Below are positions 1 through 8,696 of a stretch of 64,000 bases of DNA, piece after piece. How positions within the stretch are numbered: position 1 is the first letter of the stretch; the number at the start of each line of letters is the position of its first letter. Both the position numbers and the translations under genes were made by a program. Source of the stretch: CAMDPA01 sp965223035 (GTDB taxonomy: Bacteria > Pseudomonadota > Alphaproteobacteria > Rhizobiales > Hyphomicrobiaceae); contig OZ244980.1 in NCBI GenBank assembly GCA_965223035.1, positions 2,170,001 through 2,234,000 on the forward strand. The letters are read 5' to 3'. The notes under the pieces were generated by a model. The model saw nothing but the letters and a program-made list of their open reading frames with translations. It was not told the origin of the DNA and did no database searches.

Positions 1-2030
1 GTCTCGATCTTGAGGCCAGCCTCCAAGCCCAGCTGAAACTCGTTGATACGTAACATATGTCCGGCCTGGCTAATCGCCGCGATCTCGTTTTGGGAGAACG
101 TCCACATCCCCTTTAACCCGATGCTGGGTTCGAAAAGCACACGGTCTTGGTTTATGTGCCGGTACGACAGTTTCGGAAAGAGTATCAGTCTGCCAAGCGT
201 AACGGCCTGCCCGGAAATGCGGATATCGTTGCTGTCGGTGTAGGCATGCTGCCTGTCACGGTAACCGACGATTTGGGCCCTGGGTGAAAAGTGCCATTTT
301 CCAGAATGCCAAGATCCCAGAAGGCGGGCCGAGGCCAACCAGCGCTCGGTTTTGAAGGAGTCGGTGTAGGTGAGAAACGGACTAATTTCGTTGGCCGTTC
401 TGCCCCACAGTCCCTTAAAGTCCAAGATCAGGTGCTCATTGAGACGGAATTCGACATAAGGTCCCGTCATCCATCCCGATCCGCTGACCCGATAGCCAAG
501 TTGTAAAGAGTCGTCTTTCATGTGATCGAGATGGACCATGGCCCCAATTAGAATGCCGGGAGAGACGAGATAGTCTGCGCCAACCTCGAACTGACCGAAC
601 CGGCCAGAGGATCGGTAGCCAAGGTCATCAGTCCTAAAATAGGTGAGCCGACCACTGAGCCACAGATCCCAACCGCGGCGCGCGTTGAACCCGTTCCAGG
701 CTGAAAGGCTCGTCGACAGGGCCAGCTGACCATTATCCTCATCACCAGCACCGCCAACTCTGATCCGGCGGTCATTCAAACGTCCATTGTATTTCGGACC
801 ACGCGGAGATTGCTTACGCATCCGATCGATGAGACGTGGTCCGCCCAAGTTCGCGGTAACCAGATCGCCTCGTCGGCGCATGAACTTGCCGATGATTCTT
901 TTCGTGCGGTCGCTTGCCTCGCTATTGGTGAAGATGCAGTGCACGTTGCTACTGAGGCTCAGGGTAATTGTGACCGTGCGCTGCGCGAGATTCGTCGTCG
1001 TGGTCCCGCCGGTGCAACGAATGCGGTCCAGTTTCCAGCCTGTCGGCATCACCTCTTGAACACGATAGGTGCCGGGGGCGAGGTTGGATGCGGATTGAGA
1101 CGCAGTACCGCTGAGTGTCGTCAGGTTAAAACTCGGCAGCGCGGGATTTGAGGAAATAAAGTTGAAGGTGTCATCCCCGCCGATCGCGTCCTTGCGGATC
1201 GTGATCGAGCCGAGGCGTGCGCTGCTATAGGTGCATACCACCGTCTCGTCAGCGCCCACAGAGCCAGAGATCTCGCCCGTTGCGGCGTTGGTGACCACGC
1301 TGGCGCCACCGGTGCAACTGAGCCCGGTCAGGACGTAGCCGGCTGCGGCTGCCTGCGTAATCGTGAACGCGTTGCCCGCCAGATAGGTTGCCGCCGCTGC
1401 CTGGCCACTCCCCCCGCTGGTGGTGATCGACGTCGTTGCCGGCGCGGCCCCGGTACCGGTGAAGGTGAACGTGCCGTCGCCACCACTTGTGTTCTGGACC
1501 AGTTGCAGCGTGCCGGTTGCCGGCGGAAGGTTGACCGGGACGTTGGCTTGAGCCGTCACCAAGACATCGAATATGCTTGAGTCTTGCGGATGACCTGCAA
1601 ACCATCGACCGGTAACCGTCACCGTATTTGCAACAAAACCGTTCGCTGCATCCGCCGCAGTTATTGTGTGGCTTCCCGTGCAGGTCATCGAGGCGTTCGA
1701 TAGGAGCACTGTCTGACCGCCGCAATCGATCGGAGAAACAACATTATCGCTGACAGCAATATCTTCGACTTGATGACTCTCGTCGCCGGAAAATACCAGC
1801 GTTCTGCCTCTGAACCATGGAACCGTACCACTGTCATTATTGTGGATTGTATATGTGTAGGTGATCACCTGCCCAATCGCAGTTGCCGAAGTTGGCGAAG
1901 GCGTTACCGTGACTGTCAAGATGTCCGTTGAAACGCCGATCGTTTGCGCTGATGCCGGCGAGGCGGCGGCCCAAGCCAATAGGCTTGCTGCCAAAACAAG
2001 CCATGCGGTCACGACATTGAAAAGTCTCAC
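1..2030 (-). CDS. Autotransporter-type surface protein with prealbumin-like repeats (C-terminus outside window)
   Basis: An uninterrupted frame of at least 676 codons runs from a GTG at 2030 off the left edge of the window. AGGA lies just upstream of the GTG, and the first 30 residues form a clear Sec signal peptide with a likely cut after ASPASA. Residues about 35-150 resemble a DUF11-type extracellular repeat. Residues about 155-345 hold two Thr/Ser/Gly-rich modules of the SpaA-like prealbumin type (pattern GSITIRKDAIGGDDTFNF, then an EVMPTGW-like strand and a paired Cys). After a basic linker near residue 380 (IGKFMRRRGD), alternating polar/aromatic strands from about residue 430 look like an autotransporter beta-barrel, whose end is missing here. 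Role inferred: secreted or surface-displayed adhesin-like protein. No protease or lipase motif was seen. Confidence 0.8.
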   Translation of the reverse strand, partial: MRLFNVVTAWLVLAASLLAWAAASPASAQTIGVSTDILTVTVTPSPTSATAIGQVITYTYTIHNNDSGTVPWFRGRTLVFSGDESHQVEDIAVSDNVVSPIDCGGQTVLLSNASMTCTGSHTITAADAANGFVANTVTVTGRWFAGHPQDSSIFDVLVTAQANVPVNLPPATGTLQLVQNTSGGDGTFTFTGTGAAPATTSITTSGGSGQAAAATYLAGNAFTITQAAAAGYVLTGLSCTGGASVVTNAATGEISGSVGADETVVCTYSSARLGSITIRKDAIGGDDTFNFISSNPALPSFNLTTLSGTASQSASNLAPGTYRVQEVMPTGWKLDRIRCTGGTTTTNLAQRTVTITLSLSSNVHCIFTNSEASDRTKRIIGKFMRRRGDLVTANLGGPRLIDRMRKQSPRGPKYNGRLNDRRIRVGGAGDEDNGQLALSTSLSAWNGFNARRGWDLWLSGRLTYFRTDDLGYRSSGRFGQFEVGADYLVSPGILIGAMVHLDHMKDDSLQLGYRVSGSGWMTGPYVEFRLNEHLILDFKGLWGRTANEISPFLTYTDSFKTERWLASARLLGSWHSGKWHFSPRAQIVGYRDRQHAYTDSNDIRISGQAVTLGRLILFPKLSYRHINQDRVLFEPSIGLKGMWTFSQNEIAAISQAGHMLRINEFQLGLEAGLKIE

Positions 2031-2412
2031 GATCCGTCCTCGCTTTTTGCTTTTGGTGATTTTTGACAAACGACAACGAGATCAACCGGGATTGCGACTG
2101 TGCAAAAAGCCAACTTTTTGCTTTACCTAATCTACCTGATTTGACTTGTTTGCGCGCAGACTAAATTGACAAAAAGAGTTTCAACAAAAATGAATTGAGT
2201 CCTGTTTTGATTGGACGCCGAGCCTAACCAGGCGGCTTAGCGATTTACCCCAATAATGGCTCGTTTCGTTGGAATAGCTGGGACGGTGCCAACTCAAGGC
2301 ACGATGATCTAGGCATGGACCGATATCGGATAAGGATGGTCAGCGTATCGCGTTTACCGCCGTGAGCGCGCGTCGCTTGCGATGGTCGACAACGGAACTT
2401 CGCATCATGGGA

Positions 2413-2516
2413 GCGTTTCGTCATCGGCTGGAACCATCCCGCTTCCCAGCCGGCCAGCTACAATATCCTGCCATCGACAAACCGGCGGGTGAATCGGCCG
2501 GCAAGGATGATCCGCC
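2413..2516 (+). repeat. Family B intergenic repeat
   Basis: It carries the core CTGGAACCATCCCGCT, then a diverged middle and the GGCCGGCAAGG/GATCCGCC end that are shared with other intergenic sites at 23.1, 24.9, 31.5, 34.8, 47.9, 53.6 and 58.9 kb. Confidence 0.55.
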
Positions 2517-2910
2517 AAAGACGGATTTGCTCAAAGCAGAGTTTCGAGCCGGCTCGCGCAGTTCGGCCATGGCGTGCAGCAGTGGCGCTGCTGCTGATCT
2601 TCCGTTTCATTGGCGCAATTGTCTGGTCGACGGGGCAGCGACGGTCTGGCGGAAGCGTTTGTGAAAACCGATTAGCACGATGACGGCTGGGTGCATCGAT
2701 TGCCCCACGGCATAACCGCGCGGTCATTGAGCGCCGGCCGGATCGAAGACGACAACAAGGTCCCTCCGTATTCCGGGCTCAGGATGGGCACGCCGCGCGT
2801 TCAGATCTGCCCATCGGTGAGGCCACGGTGCCCGCAAACGCTGGGGCAACGCCAACGGCCGCGAAGCAGTTCAAACGCGCTTTGGAAGTGAACGCGGCGG
2901 AGTCGCCGGG

Positions 2911-2982
2911 CGCTACATTGAGCCTGGCCAATCAGTGCAGAACGCATGCGTCGAGAGTTTTAATGACCGTTTTGCGAGGTGA
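2911..2982 (+). pseudogene. Remnant of an IS3-family transposase (OrfB catalytic end)
   Basis: The frame reads RYIEPGQSVQNACVESFNDR and ends at a TGA at 2980-2982. This matches the strongly conserved IS3-family OrfB stretch (GxPxQNAxxESFNGxxRDE) around the catalytic Glu. Only about 23 codons are recognisable, there is no upstream integrase core, and the usual RDExLN continuation is lost. It is an isolated scrap showing that an insertion sequence was once here. Confidence 0.6.
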
Positions 2983-3034
2983 GCCTCGATCGCGATAGAC
3001 TGTGCTCGATCGACCACGCCAGAACCGAGTTCGC

Positions 3035-3110
3035 TAGATCATCGCGCCTTAAATCGGAACCACAACGCCAGTTCCAATTGCGCCGGTTCCGATTTAAGGC
3101 AGGTTGCTCT
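3035..3110 (+). repeat. Family A palindromic repeat (L-left/R-right hybrid)
   Basis: It starts TAGATCATCGCGCCTTAAAT and ends GATTTAAGGCAGGTTGCTCT. The two arms pair as a long hairpin around a short GC-rich loop. One end is of L type and the other of R type. Confidence 0.8.
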
Positions 3111-3506
3111 GGCTGGCGACAGCATGACAACAAACGCTGACCGCACGCATCGCTCGGTTGCCTGACGCCGGCTGCGTTCATGACGACCACCGCGCCGGGG
3201 ATTGAGCCGCACAAGGGCTTCACGCCGCGGCTTAGGACATGACTGCAACTCAAAAATTGCAGTTTCAATTGACCCTGAATATGGGGGAAGCTCAATGCCA
3301 GTGACTGAGGATCGCCTTGATAGCCGTGCTGGCCACGACGGGCCCAAGTTCGCCATGAAGGCAGGTGCAGCCAATCTCAAACTTGCTAAAGCTTGATTGT
3401 GTGAGCTGAAACCAATCCGCTCCCCTAACTGGCCAACCACGGCATTGTGCATTGTGTGGTCGGATAGGGGAGCGGGCAGGCAAGGTTCCTGCTCAGGGGA
3501 AATGAT

Positions 3507-4553
3507 CTAACGCCGCAGCCCACCCAACGGTACAGTCGCCGTAAATATGACCAAATCGCCTTTGAGCCGGTTTTTGACATTATCCATATCATGCATCCAG
3601 CGCAGCGACGTAGCGACCGGGATCGAGCGAAAATTAAAGTTGTAATTGGCATTGACGCCAAGCGCCGTCACTCGACCTTTGAAAGGTCCAAGCGTCGCGC
3701 CGGGGCCCGTATCATCGCTGATCTGCTCGTAATGAAATCCGACAAGTCCGACAGCGAACGCCTTTGAGAAATGCTTCATCAGCGCCCATTCAACGTGGAA
3801 TTCGGTGCCGGTTCGATATTGCGTCTTGGGGTTCTTTCCATTGAACGTAAAACCGGCGACGCTGGAAATCTCCAAGCCAAGGGCGGGGTCCAACCAGGTC
3901 ATCGCGCCTGACACATCCAAGGCCCAGCGGTTGATTCCCAGGTTTGCCAGGCTGCCCTTGCTGTATTGGCCCGTGGGCATGCTGATAAAACTGAATAGGC
4001 GCCAATGAAAATTGCCTCGGCTCCAACCGAGAAAAGGATTTAGAACCAGATCGCCGTAGCTGAAGGTGTCGTCTTTAAGCCCGAAAGACTGACCGCGCCG
4101 AAACCTCCGGCCATCGGCCAGCGTGAGCGTGGTGCTGGCCGTCAAATCGGCCGTAACATCGATGTAGCCAATCGGCATGAGCACGCCAAAACCGGGCGTT
4201 GCGCCCAGCACCTTGTGCGGAGCGACCCAAAAGCCATAGGGGATGTCCAGCACGAAATTGCCTTCGACGTCGATGTTGGCCTCGGCGGTTATTTGCGCTC
4301 CCAGCCGATCCAACGTGACACCCGCGGCCGCGCTGCCAGACGCGTCGCCGGAATATATATACTTGATCGAAGAATAGTAGGCGCCCGGTGGCGGTGTGAT
4401 CGCAACGCCGGATGCGGCATTCACGCCGAGCAAATAGAATTGCCTCCCATACTCTGCGCCGAAAGCCGAAATGTGCGATCCCAACAACGCCGGCAACCCT
4501 ACGACGATTGACGCTGCTGCTGCGCACCATTTGGAAAATGGTCGTCTCATCAT
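3507..4553 (-). CDS. SphA / phenol MetA-degradation family outer-membrane protein
   Basis: A 348-residue protein with an N-terminal signal peptide (cut near SAFGAEYG). The body is made of repeated beta-strand segments typical of the SphA/Phenol_MetA_deg family of outer-membrane proteins, which are found beside hydrophobic-compound catabolic genes. The ATG at 4553 is preferred over one nine codons upstream because GGAG sits 8 bases before it. Family-typical features are the conserved start of the mature protein (EYGRQFYLLGVNA), the internal PTGQY strand and a C-terminal strand ending VPLGGLRR. It probably forms a small barrel that lets an aromatic or aliphatic substrate cross the outer membrane. 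Whether it serves the catabolic run at 6.4-12 kb is inference from distance only. Confidence 0.8.
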   Translation of the reverse strand: MMRRPFSKWCAAAASIVVGLPALLGSHISAFGAEYGRQFYLLGVNAASGVAITPPPGAYYSSIKYIYSGDASGSAAAGVTLDRLGAQITAEANIDVEGNFVLDIPYGFWVAPHKVLGATPGFGVLMPIGYIDVTADLTASTTLTLADGRRFRRGQSFGLKDDTFSYGDLVLNPFLGWSRGNFHWRLFSFISMPTGQYSKGSLANLGINRWALDVSGAMTWLDPALGLEISSVAGFTFNGKNPKTQYRTGTEFHVEWALMKHFSKAFAVGLVGFHYEQISDDTGPGATLGPFKGRVTALGVNANYNFNFRSIPVATSLRWMHDMDNVKNRLKGDLVIFTATVPLGGLRR

Positions 4554-5009
4554 AGATTGGTCTCCGGCGACGCAGAGCACCTCGAGGATTTCATAAACAC
4601 CGTGAAATTATAAGATTCGAGGGATTTGCGGAAGCAAAAGACGTGCTTTGACGGGTGGTTGTGTCGCCGATGTTCCAACCGGGTCACAGTGGACGACGCG
4701 GACGGTTAATCTTTGCACCATTGCAGGCGCAACAAAACGTGGGTTCTTAATAAATGGTGCGGCGGCGTCATCCATTGACAATTCATGAATAACACGGCCG
4801 CTGGGGAATTTCGGTTTGGCCTGACACGACATGGTTGTCTCAATCGGTGCGGTGAGATCCACGCCGTGCCAGGCGTAACGCGGGCTTGGGGCTGGACTTG
4901 CCGGCTGTTGGCCGGGTACTGCGCGTCACGATCAGTGCGTGGCGGTGAGGTGCGGGCCGCGCGGCGCAGGGCAGGCGCCACCCCGCCGCCTCATCGGACG
5001 CCGGACCTC
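4554..5009. other. Non-coding stretch between the SphA-type gene and the small DUF1127-like gene
   Basis: No frame here has convincing protein character. The 3' half is very GC-rich (4920-5010). No repeat of families A or B was recognised. Confidence 0.4.
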
Positions 5010-5195
5010 TCATGTGGGCCGTGATCGGAGTGGGGTGTTGCGCAGGAGGCCGTCGCTCAGCCTGAGGATCGCTCGCCCGACGCCGGCCAGCAGCTGCCGG
5101 AACATCCGTGCCCGTTCCCGCTGTGCGGCGTTGACCGCGGCGTCGATCAACTCGCGGGTGATCTCCGCTCGGTTCTTATCATGGTTGTTGATCAT
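5010..5195 (-). CDS. Small DUF1127-like protein, divergent to the LysR gene
   Basis: A 61-residue protein. GAGGAA stands 7 bases before the ATG at 5195, a strong ribosome-binding site. The product is basic and mostly helical: an N-terminal polar helix, then an ERARMFRQLLAGVGRAILRL amphipathic segment. This resembles the short DUF1127-type proteins common in alphaproteobacteria, some of which act in RNA or phosphate/carbon homeostasis, but I cannot confirm family membership. It is transcribed away from the LysR-type regulator at 5311 across a 115-base region with two inverted repeats, so that regulator is its most likely controller. An upstream in-frame ATG at 5210 overlaps the ribosome-binding site and is unlikely to be the start. 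Confidence 0.65.
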   Translation of the reverse strand: MINNHDKNRAEITRELIDAAVNAAQRERARMFRQLLAGVGRAILRLSDGLLRNTPLRSRPT

Positions 5196-5229
5196 TTTAT
5201 ATTTCCTCATTAATACGTCGAGCCCAGAG

Positions 5230-5303
5230 GCACGACCTTTGACCACTATTTGCCCGGTTCTCAGGGGTCGTGCAATGGATCTTATCTCATCTGAAACTTG
5301 AGA
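5230..5303. promoter_or_regulatory. Inverted repeats in the divergent LysR promoter region
   Basis: There are two dyads. GCACGACC (5230-5237) pairs with GGTCGTGC (5266-5273). Nearer the regulator, TCTCA-N9-TGAGA spans 5285-5303 and ends 8 bases before the LysR ATG. LysR-type sites are interrupted dyads with a T-N11-A core, so either could be an operator. The choice between operator and mRNA hairpin is inference. Confidence 0.4.
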
Positions 5304-5310
5304 AAATCTC

Positions 5311-6240
5311 ATGCATTCGAGCTTGCCGCCACTGAACGCCTTGCGTGCCTTCGAGGCTGCCGCCCGGCATTTGAGTATCTCCAAGGCGGCCGAAGAGTTG
5401 TCGGTCACGGCCGGTGCTCTGAGCCACCAGATCAAGGGATTGGAGGCATTTCTCGGCGTGCAAGTGTTTGAACGCCGGCCGCGTGCGATTGCCTTGGCGC
5501 CAGCCGGGCAGATGCTGTATCCCGGTTTGCGTGCGGCTTTCGCAGACATCCGCGAGGCCGTGGCGTCGGTGCACCGGGCCGGCTCGGCCAACGTCCTGGT
5601 CATCAGCACGCCGCCAGGATTTACCGGCAAGTGGCTGGCGCCCAGGCTCTACAAATTCTCAAACACCCACCCGGAGATCGAGGCACGGGTTTCCTCGCAA
5701 CGCCGCAATGCGAACTTCATCACCGACGGCGTTGACCTGGCGATTAGAAACCTGCCGATAAATCACCAGCCGGACGTCGGTCTCGTCGCAGAGCCTCTGA
5801 TCGAGATCACATATCTGCCGGTCTGCACACCGGGCTTTCTGCAGACCTACGGTCCATTCCACGATCCCGCCGAGATCGCCAACGTGCCGCTGATCCACGA
5901 CGTTACCTTCTCCGACCGGCCCAACATGCCGCAGTGGAGCAGTTGGTTGGCCGCAGCTGGTGTGCGCGATGTCAATCTCAGGCACGGCTTGCAGTTCGAC
6001 AGCCCGGATCATGCACTGGACGCCACCGTGGAGGGGGCCGGCATCCTGCTGGCCCACAGCGTGCTGGCTTGGGATGATCTGCGGTCGGGACGGTTGGTGG
6101 CGCCGTTCGCGCTCACACTCAGTCCGGGCCGGGCGTTTCATCTGGTTTATCCTGAAACGGTTGCGCAGCGAGCTAACATCGTCGCATTCCGCAGTTGGAT
6201 AGGTCAGGAAGTGGCGGCGGCGGCACAGAACACGGGCTGA
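5311..6240 (+). CDS. LysR-family transcriptional regulator, GcvA type
   Basis: 309 residues. The N-terminal winged helix (residues 5-64) has the GcvA-subfamily signature LPPLNALRAFEAAARH and then SVTAGALSHQIKGLE as the recognition helix. Residues about 90-300 form the periplasmic-binding-protein-like effector domain, including STPPGFTGKWLAPRL and the DLAIR strand. LysR regulators usually control a divergent gene and nearby catabolic genes. Here the divergent partner is the small gene at 5010-5195, and a co-directional catabolic run begins 175 bases downstream with ribBA. The inducer cannot be read from the sequence. Confidence 0.92.
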   Translation: MHSSLPPLNALRAFEAAARHLSISKAAEELSVTAGALSHQIKGLEAFLGVQVFERRPRAIALAPAGQMLYPGLRAAFADIREAVASVHRAGSANVLVISTPPGFTGKWLAPRLYKFSNTHPEIEARVSSQRRNANFITDGVDLAIRNLPINHQPDVGLVAEPLIEITYLPVCTPGFLQTYGPFHDPAEIANVPLIHDVTFSDRPNMPQWSSWLAAAGVRDVNLRHGLQFDSPDHALDATVEGAGILLAHSVLAWDDLRSGRLVAPFALTLSPGRAFHLVYPETVAQRANIVAFRSWIGQEVAAAAQNTG

Positions 6241-6415
6241 AGGCGCTTGCGGTGCCGTCAAGCAATGATGCGTGCGGCCCGGCCCAGCTTCGAGCGCCGT
6301 GGACAACCGACCGCGATGGCACATATGTTGAGAGACTGGGTGCCGCTCTGGCGCACGGCAACTTGCCTGGCGTGCTGGCTAGACCGGGCATCTGACAGGC
6401 GAGACTGCTACCGAT

Positions 6416-7567
6416 ATGACCGAACTGCAACAGACCTGGCTGTCGTCGATCGAGGAGATCGTCGAAGATGCGCGTAAAGGACGCATGTTCATTCTGGTCG
6501 ATGATGAGGATCGCGAAAATGAAGGCGATCTTGTCATACCAGCTATCCATGCCGATGCGCAGGCCATCAATTTCATGGCCAAACATGGCCGAGGGCTGAT
6601 CTGCCTTGCACTGACTGAGGAGCGCGTCAGCGCGCTGGGCTTGCCGCCGATGGCGCCGCGCAATCGCACCCGGCATTCGACCGCCTTCACCGTGTCGATC
6701 GAGGCTAAAGAGGGGGTGACCACCGGCATCTCGGCGGCCGATCGGGCGCGGACCATCGCGGCCGCCGTCGATCCGTCCTGCGGCGCCCAAGATATCGTTA
6801 CCCCGGGGCATGTGTTTCCGCTCAGTGCCCAGCCCGGCGGTGTTTTGGTGCGGGCCGGTCATACCGAAGCGGCGGTCGACATCGCGCGGATGGCCGATCT
6901 TAACGCGTCCGGCGTGATCTGCGAGATCATGAACGATGACGGCAGCATGGCCCGCATGCCGGACTTGGTGAAATTTGCTCAATTCCACGGGCTGAAGATC
7001 GCCACCATCGCCGATTTGATCGCCTACCGGCGGCGCCATGAACGGCTGGTGGAGCGCGTTGTTGAGGCAACGATCGAGAGCCGGTTCGGCGGCCAGTTCA
7101 GACTCGTCGTCTACGCCAACACGATCACAGGGGCGGAGCATGTCGCCCTGATCAAAGGCGATCTGGCCGGAGATGCCCCGGTGCTGGTGCGCGTCCACCA
7201 GCTCAATCCGTTGACCGATTCGCTCGGTGATACGCTCAACGGTGCGTCTTTCGGTGGCGAGGCGCGCAACCGGTCCGGCGAATTGGAAGCCGCCATGCGG
7301 ATGATCGCCTCGGAGGGCCGTGGTGTGGTGCTGCTGATTCGGGATCACGAGCCGACCATGTTCAGCCGTATCGTTTGGGAGCGGATGGGCAAGGCCCCCC
7401 AAAAACCGATCGCGGATCTGCGGCAGTACGGCATTGGCGCACAAACCTTGAACGAGTTAGGGATTCGCAAGATGGTGTTGCTGTCGAACACGCAGCGTAC
7501 CATCGTCGGGTTGGACGGTTACGGCATCACGCTGGTCGAGCAGCGGCCGATCCCGATCGAGGATTAG
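6416..7567 (+). CDS. ribBA: RibBA-type 3,4-dihydroxy-2-butanone-4-phosphate synthase with degenerate RibA half
   Basis: 383 residues. The N-terminal RibB domain (about 1-205) looks active: DDEDRENEGDL at 29-39, TTGISAADRARTI, TPGHVFPL and GHTEAAVD are all intact. It converts ribulose 5-phosphate to dihydroxybutanone phosphate for riboflavin. The C-terminal half (about 210-375) has the GTP cyclohydrolase II fold, but the ECLTGD/RCDCG cysteine motif that binds zinc is absent; the stretch reads VRVHQLNPLTDSLGD. This half is therefore unlikely to open GTP. Such RibB proteins with non-catalytic RibA domains are known in alphaproteobacteria. The gene heads a run containing a flavin-dependent monooxygenase, so it may boost flavin supply for that pathway. 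No FMN riboswitch was seen upstream. Confidence 0.9.
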   Translation: MTELQQTWLSSIEEIVEDARKGRMFILVDDEDRENEGDLVIPAIHADAQAINFMAKHGRGLICLALTEERVSALGLPPMAPRNRTRHSTAFTVSIEAKEGVTTGISAADRARTIAAAVDPSCGAQDIVTPGHVFPLSAQPGGVLVRAGHTEAAVDIARMADLNASGVICEIMNDDGSMARMPDLVKFAQFHGLKIATIADLIAYRRRHERLVERVVEATIESRFGGQFRLVVYANTITGAEHVALIKGDLAGDAPVLVRVHQLNPLTDSLGDTLNGASFGGEARNRSGELEAAMRMIASEGRGVVLLIRDHEPTMFSRIVWERMGKAPQKPIADLRQYGIGAQTLNELGIRKMVLLSNTQRTIVGLDGYGITLVEQRPIPIED

Positions 7568-7592
7568 ACGTTCAAGCCGGCAGCGCGGCCTG

Positions 7593-7660
7593 AAGCACAG
7601 GACATCGCTAAGCACAGGATATTGTTAAGCACAGGGCATTGTTAAGCACAGGGCATCGTT
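7593..7660 (+). repeat. Four tandem copies of a 17-bp unit
   Basis: The unit AAGCACAGGACATCGCT occurs four times end to end with a few substitutions, between ribBA and the hydrolase gene. It is a local tandem duplication with no protein-coding role, as the next start is at 7693. Confidence 0.9.
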
Positions 7661-7692
7661 TAACTGCGCTGGAGACACGGCGAGAGAACAGG

Positions 7693-8481
7693 ATGACAGC
7701 TGACGTGGCGACCCGACGCTTTGTGACGCTTGCGGGCATGCAGGTTGAGGTCGAGCGACGCGGAGCGGGTCAGCCATTACTGCTCTTGCATGGCGAGGAG
7801 GCGCGCGAACCTTCAGCTCCGTTCCTGGATGACCTTGCGACGTCGTTCGATGTGATCATTCCCTCGCCCCCCGGCTTCGGTCAGTCGGATCGCCCCTTAT
7901 GGCTGACGCGGCCACACGACCTCGCCTTCATCATGCTCGATCTGATCGATACGCTGGGCCTTGACGACGTCGTGGTGGTGGGGTGTTCGCTCGGCGGCTG
8001 GATCGCGGCGGAGATGGCGACGATCAATGATCAGTCGATGTCCCGCCTGGTGCTGGTGGCCCCTTACGGCATTAAGCTCGGCGGCCCGACCGAGCGGGAC
8101 ATCGCCGATATCTGGCTGATGCATCCCGATAAGGTTGACGCCTTCAAATGGTATGATGCCGCCCATGCCGTTCGCGACTACAAGGCGATGTCGGATCAAC
8201 AGCTGACGGCAATCGCGCGTGCGGCGGAAACGACGGCGCGATTTTGTTGGGAACCCTATATGCATAACCCCAAACTGCGGCATCGGTTGCACCGGATCAG
8301 GACCCCGACGCTGCTGATTTGGGGCGAACAGGACGGGATCGTCGCGCCAATGACCTATGGCAAAGGTTATCAGGCGCTGATCCCCGGGGCGCAGCTGGAC
8401 ATCATTCCGCAGGCTGGACACCTGCCACACATCGAGCAGTCGGAACGTTTTGTGAAAGTGTTGCGGCGGTTTATCGGTTGA
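7693..8481 (+). CDS. Alpha/beta hydrolase (1)
   Basis: 262 residues with the full alpha/beta-hydrolase pattern: LLLLHGEE oxyanion strand, PPGFGQSD, nucleophile elbow GCSLGG (Ser99), acid in WGEQDGIV (about 215) and His in AGHLPH (about 243). The ATG at 7693 is chosen because the product then starts right at the family N-terminus; an upstream ATG at 7639 would place the start inside the tandem repeat. It is cytosolic, without a signal peptide. It sits between ribBA and a luciferase-like monooxygenase and is paired with a second hydrolase at 9942, which suggests C-C or ester/amide hydrolysis of an oxygenated ring product. The substrate is unknown. Confidence 0.88.
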   Translation: MTADVATRRFVTLAGMQVEVERRGAGQPLLLLHGEEAREPSAPFLDDLATSFDVIIPSPPGFGQSDRPLWLTRPHDLAFIMLDLIDTLGLDDVVVVGCSLGGWIAAEMATINDQSMSRLVLVAPYGIKLGGPTERDIADIWLMHPDKVDAFKWYDAAHAVRDYKAMSDQQLTAIARAAETTARFCWEPYMHNPKLRHRLHRIRTPTLLIWGEQDGIVAPMTYGKGYQALIPGAQLDIIPQAGHLPHIEQSERFVKVLRRFIG

Positions 8482-8696
8482 GCCCGTCGGGCCTGGATAA
8501 GCGCGCCGATATATTGGACGGGCATTGGCGCTCGCGAACTATGGTACCTGATGTATGTTTGACGGCAGATGTCGGTTGACAGAAGCGATCGCAATCCGCC
8601 CGATCCAAAAATTTGGCAGGATGCTCTAAGGGCTGTTGGACCGTTTCGGCCGCACGATGACGGCGTCTGCTGACGAACGAGCGCAAGGATTGACAG

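Larger units (their letters stand above)
2031..3506. other. 1.5-kb non-coding stretch with repeats and a transposase scrap
   Basis: The first 200 bases are AT-rich and probably hold the promoter of the surface-protein gene. Beyond that I see a family B repeat (2413-2516), a short IS3-type transposase remnant (2911-2982) and a family A repeat (3035-3110). No frame in this stretch looks like a functional gene. Confidence 0.6.

Noticed and set aside
4608..4862. An 84-codon minus-strand frame upstream of the SphA-type gene
   Set aside because: No ribosome-binding site, no family pattern, and a composition like the surrounding non-coding DNA.
6241..6415. FMN riboswitch upstream of ribBA
   Set aside because: The conserved RFN-element blocks (such as the GGGGCGCAGTGAAAGTC-like start) are not present.
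6173..7444. A 423-codon open frame on the minus strand
   Set aside because: Antisense to ribBA and the end of the LysR gene. High-GC third positions keep the frame open, but no protein pattern is visible.
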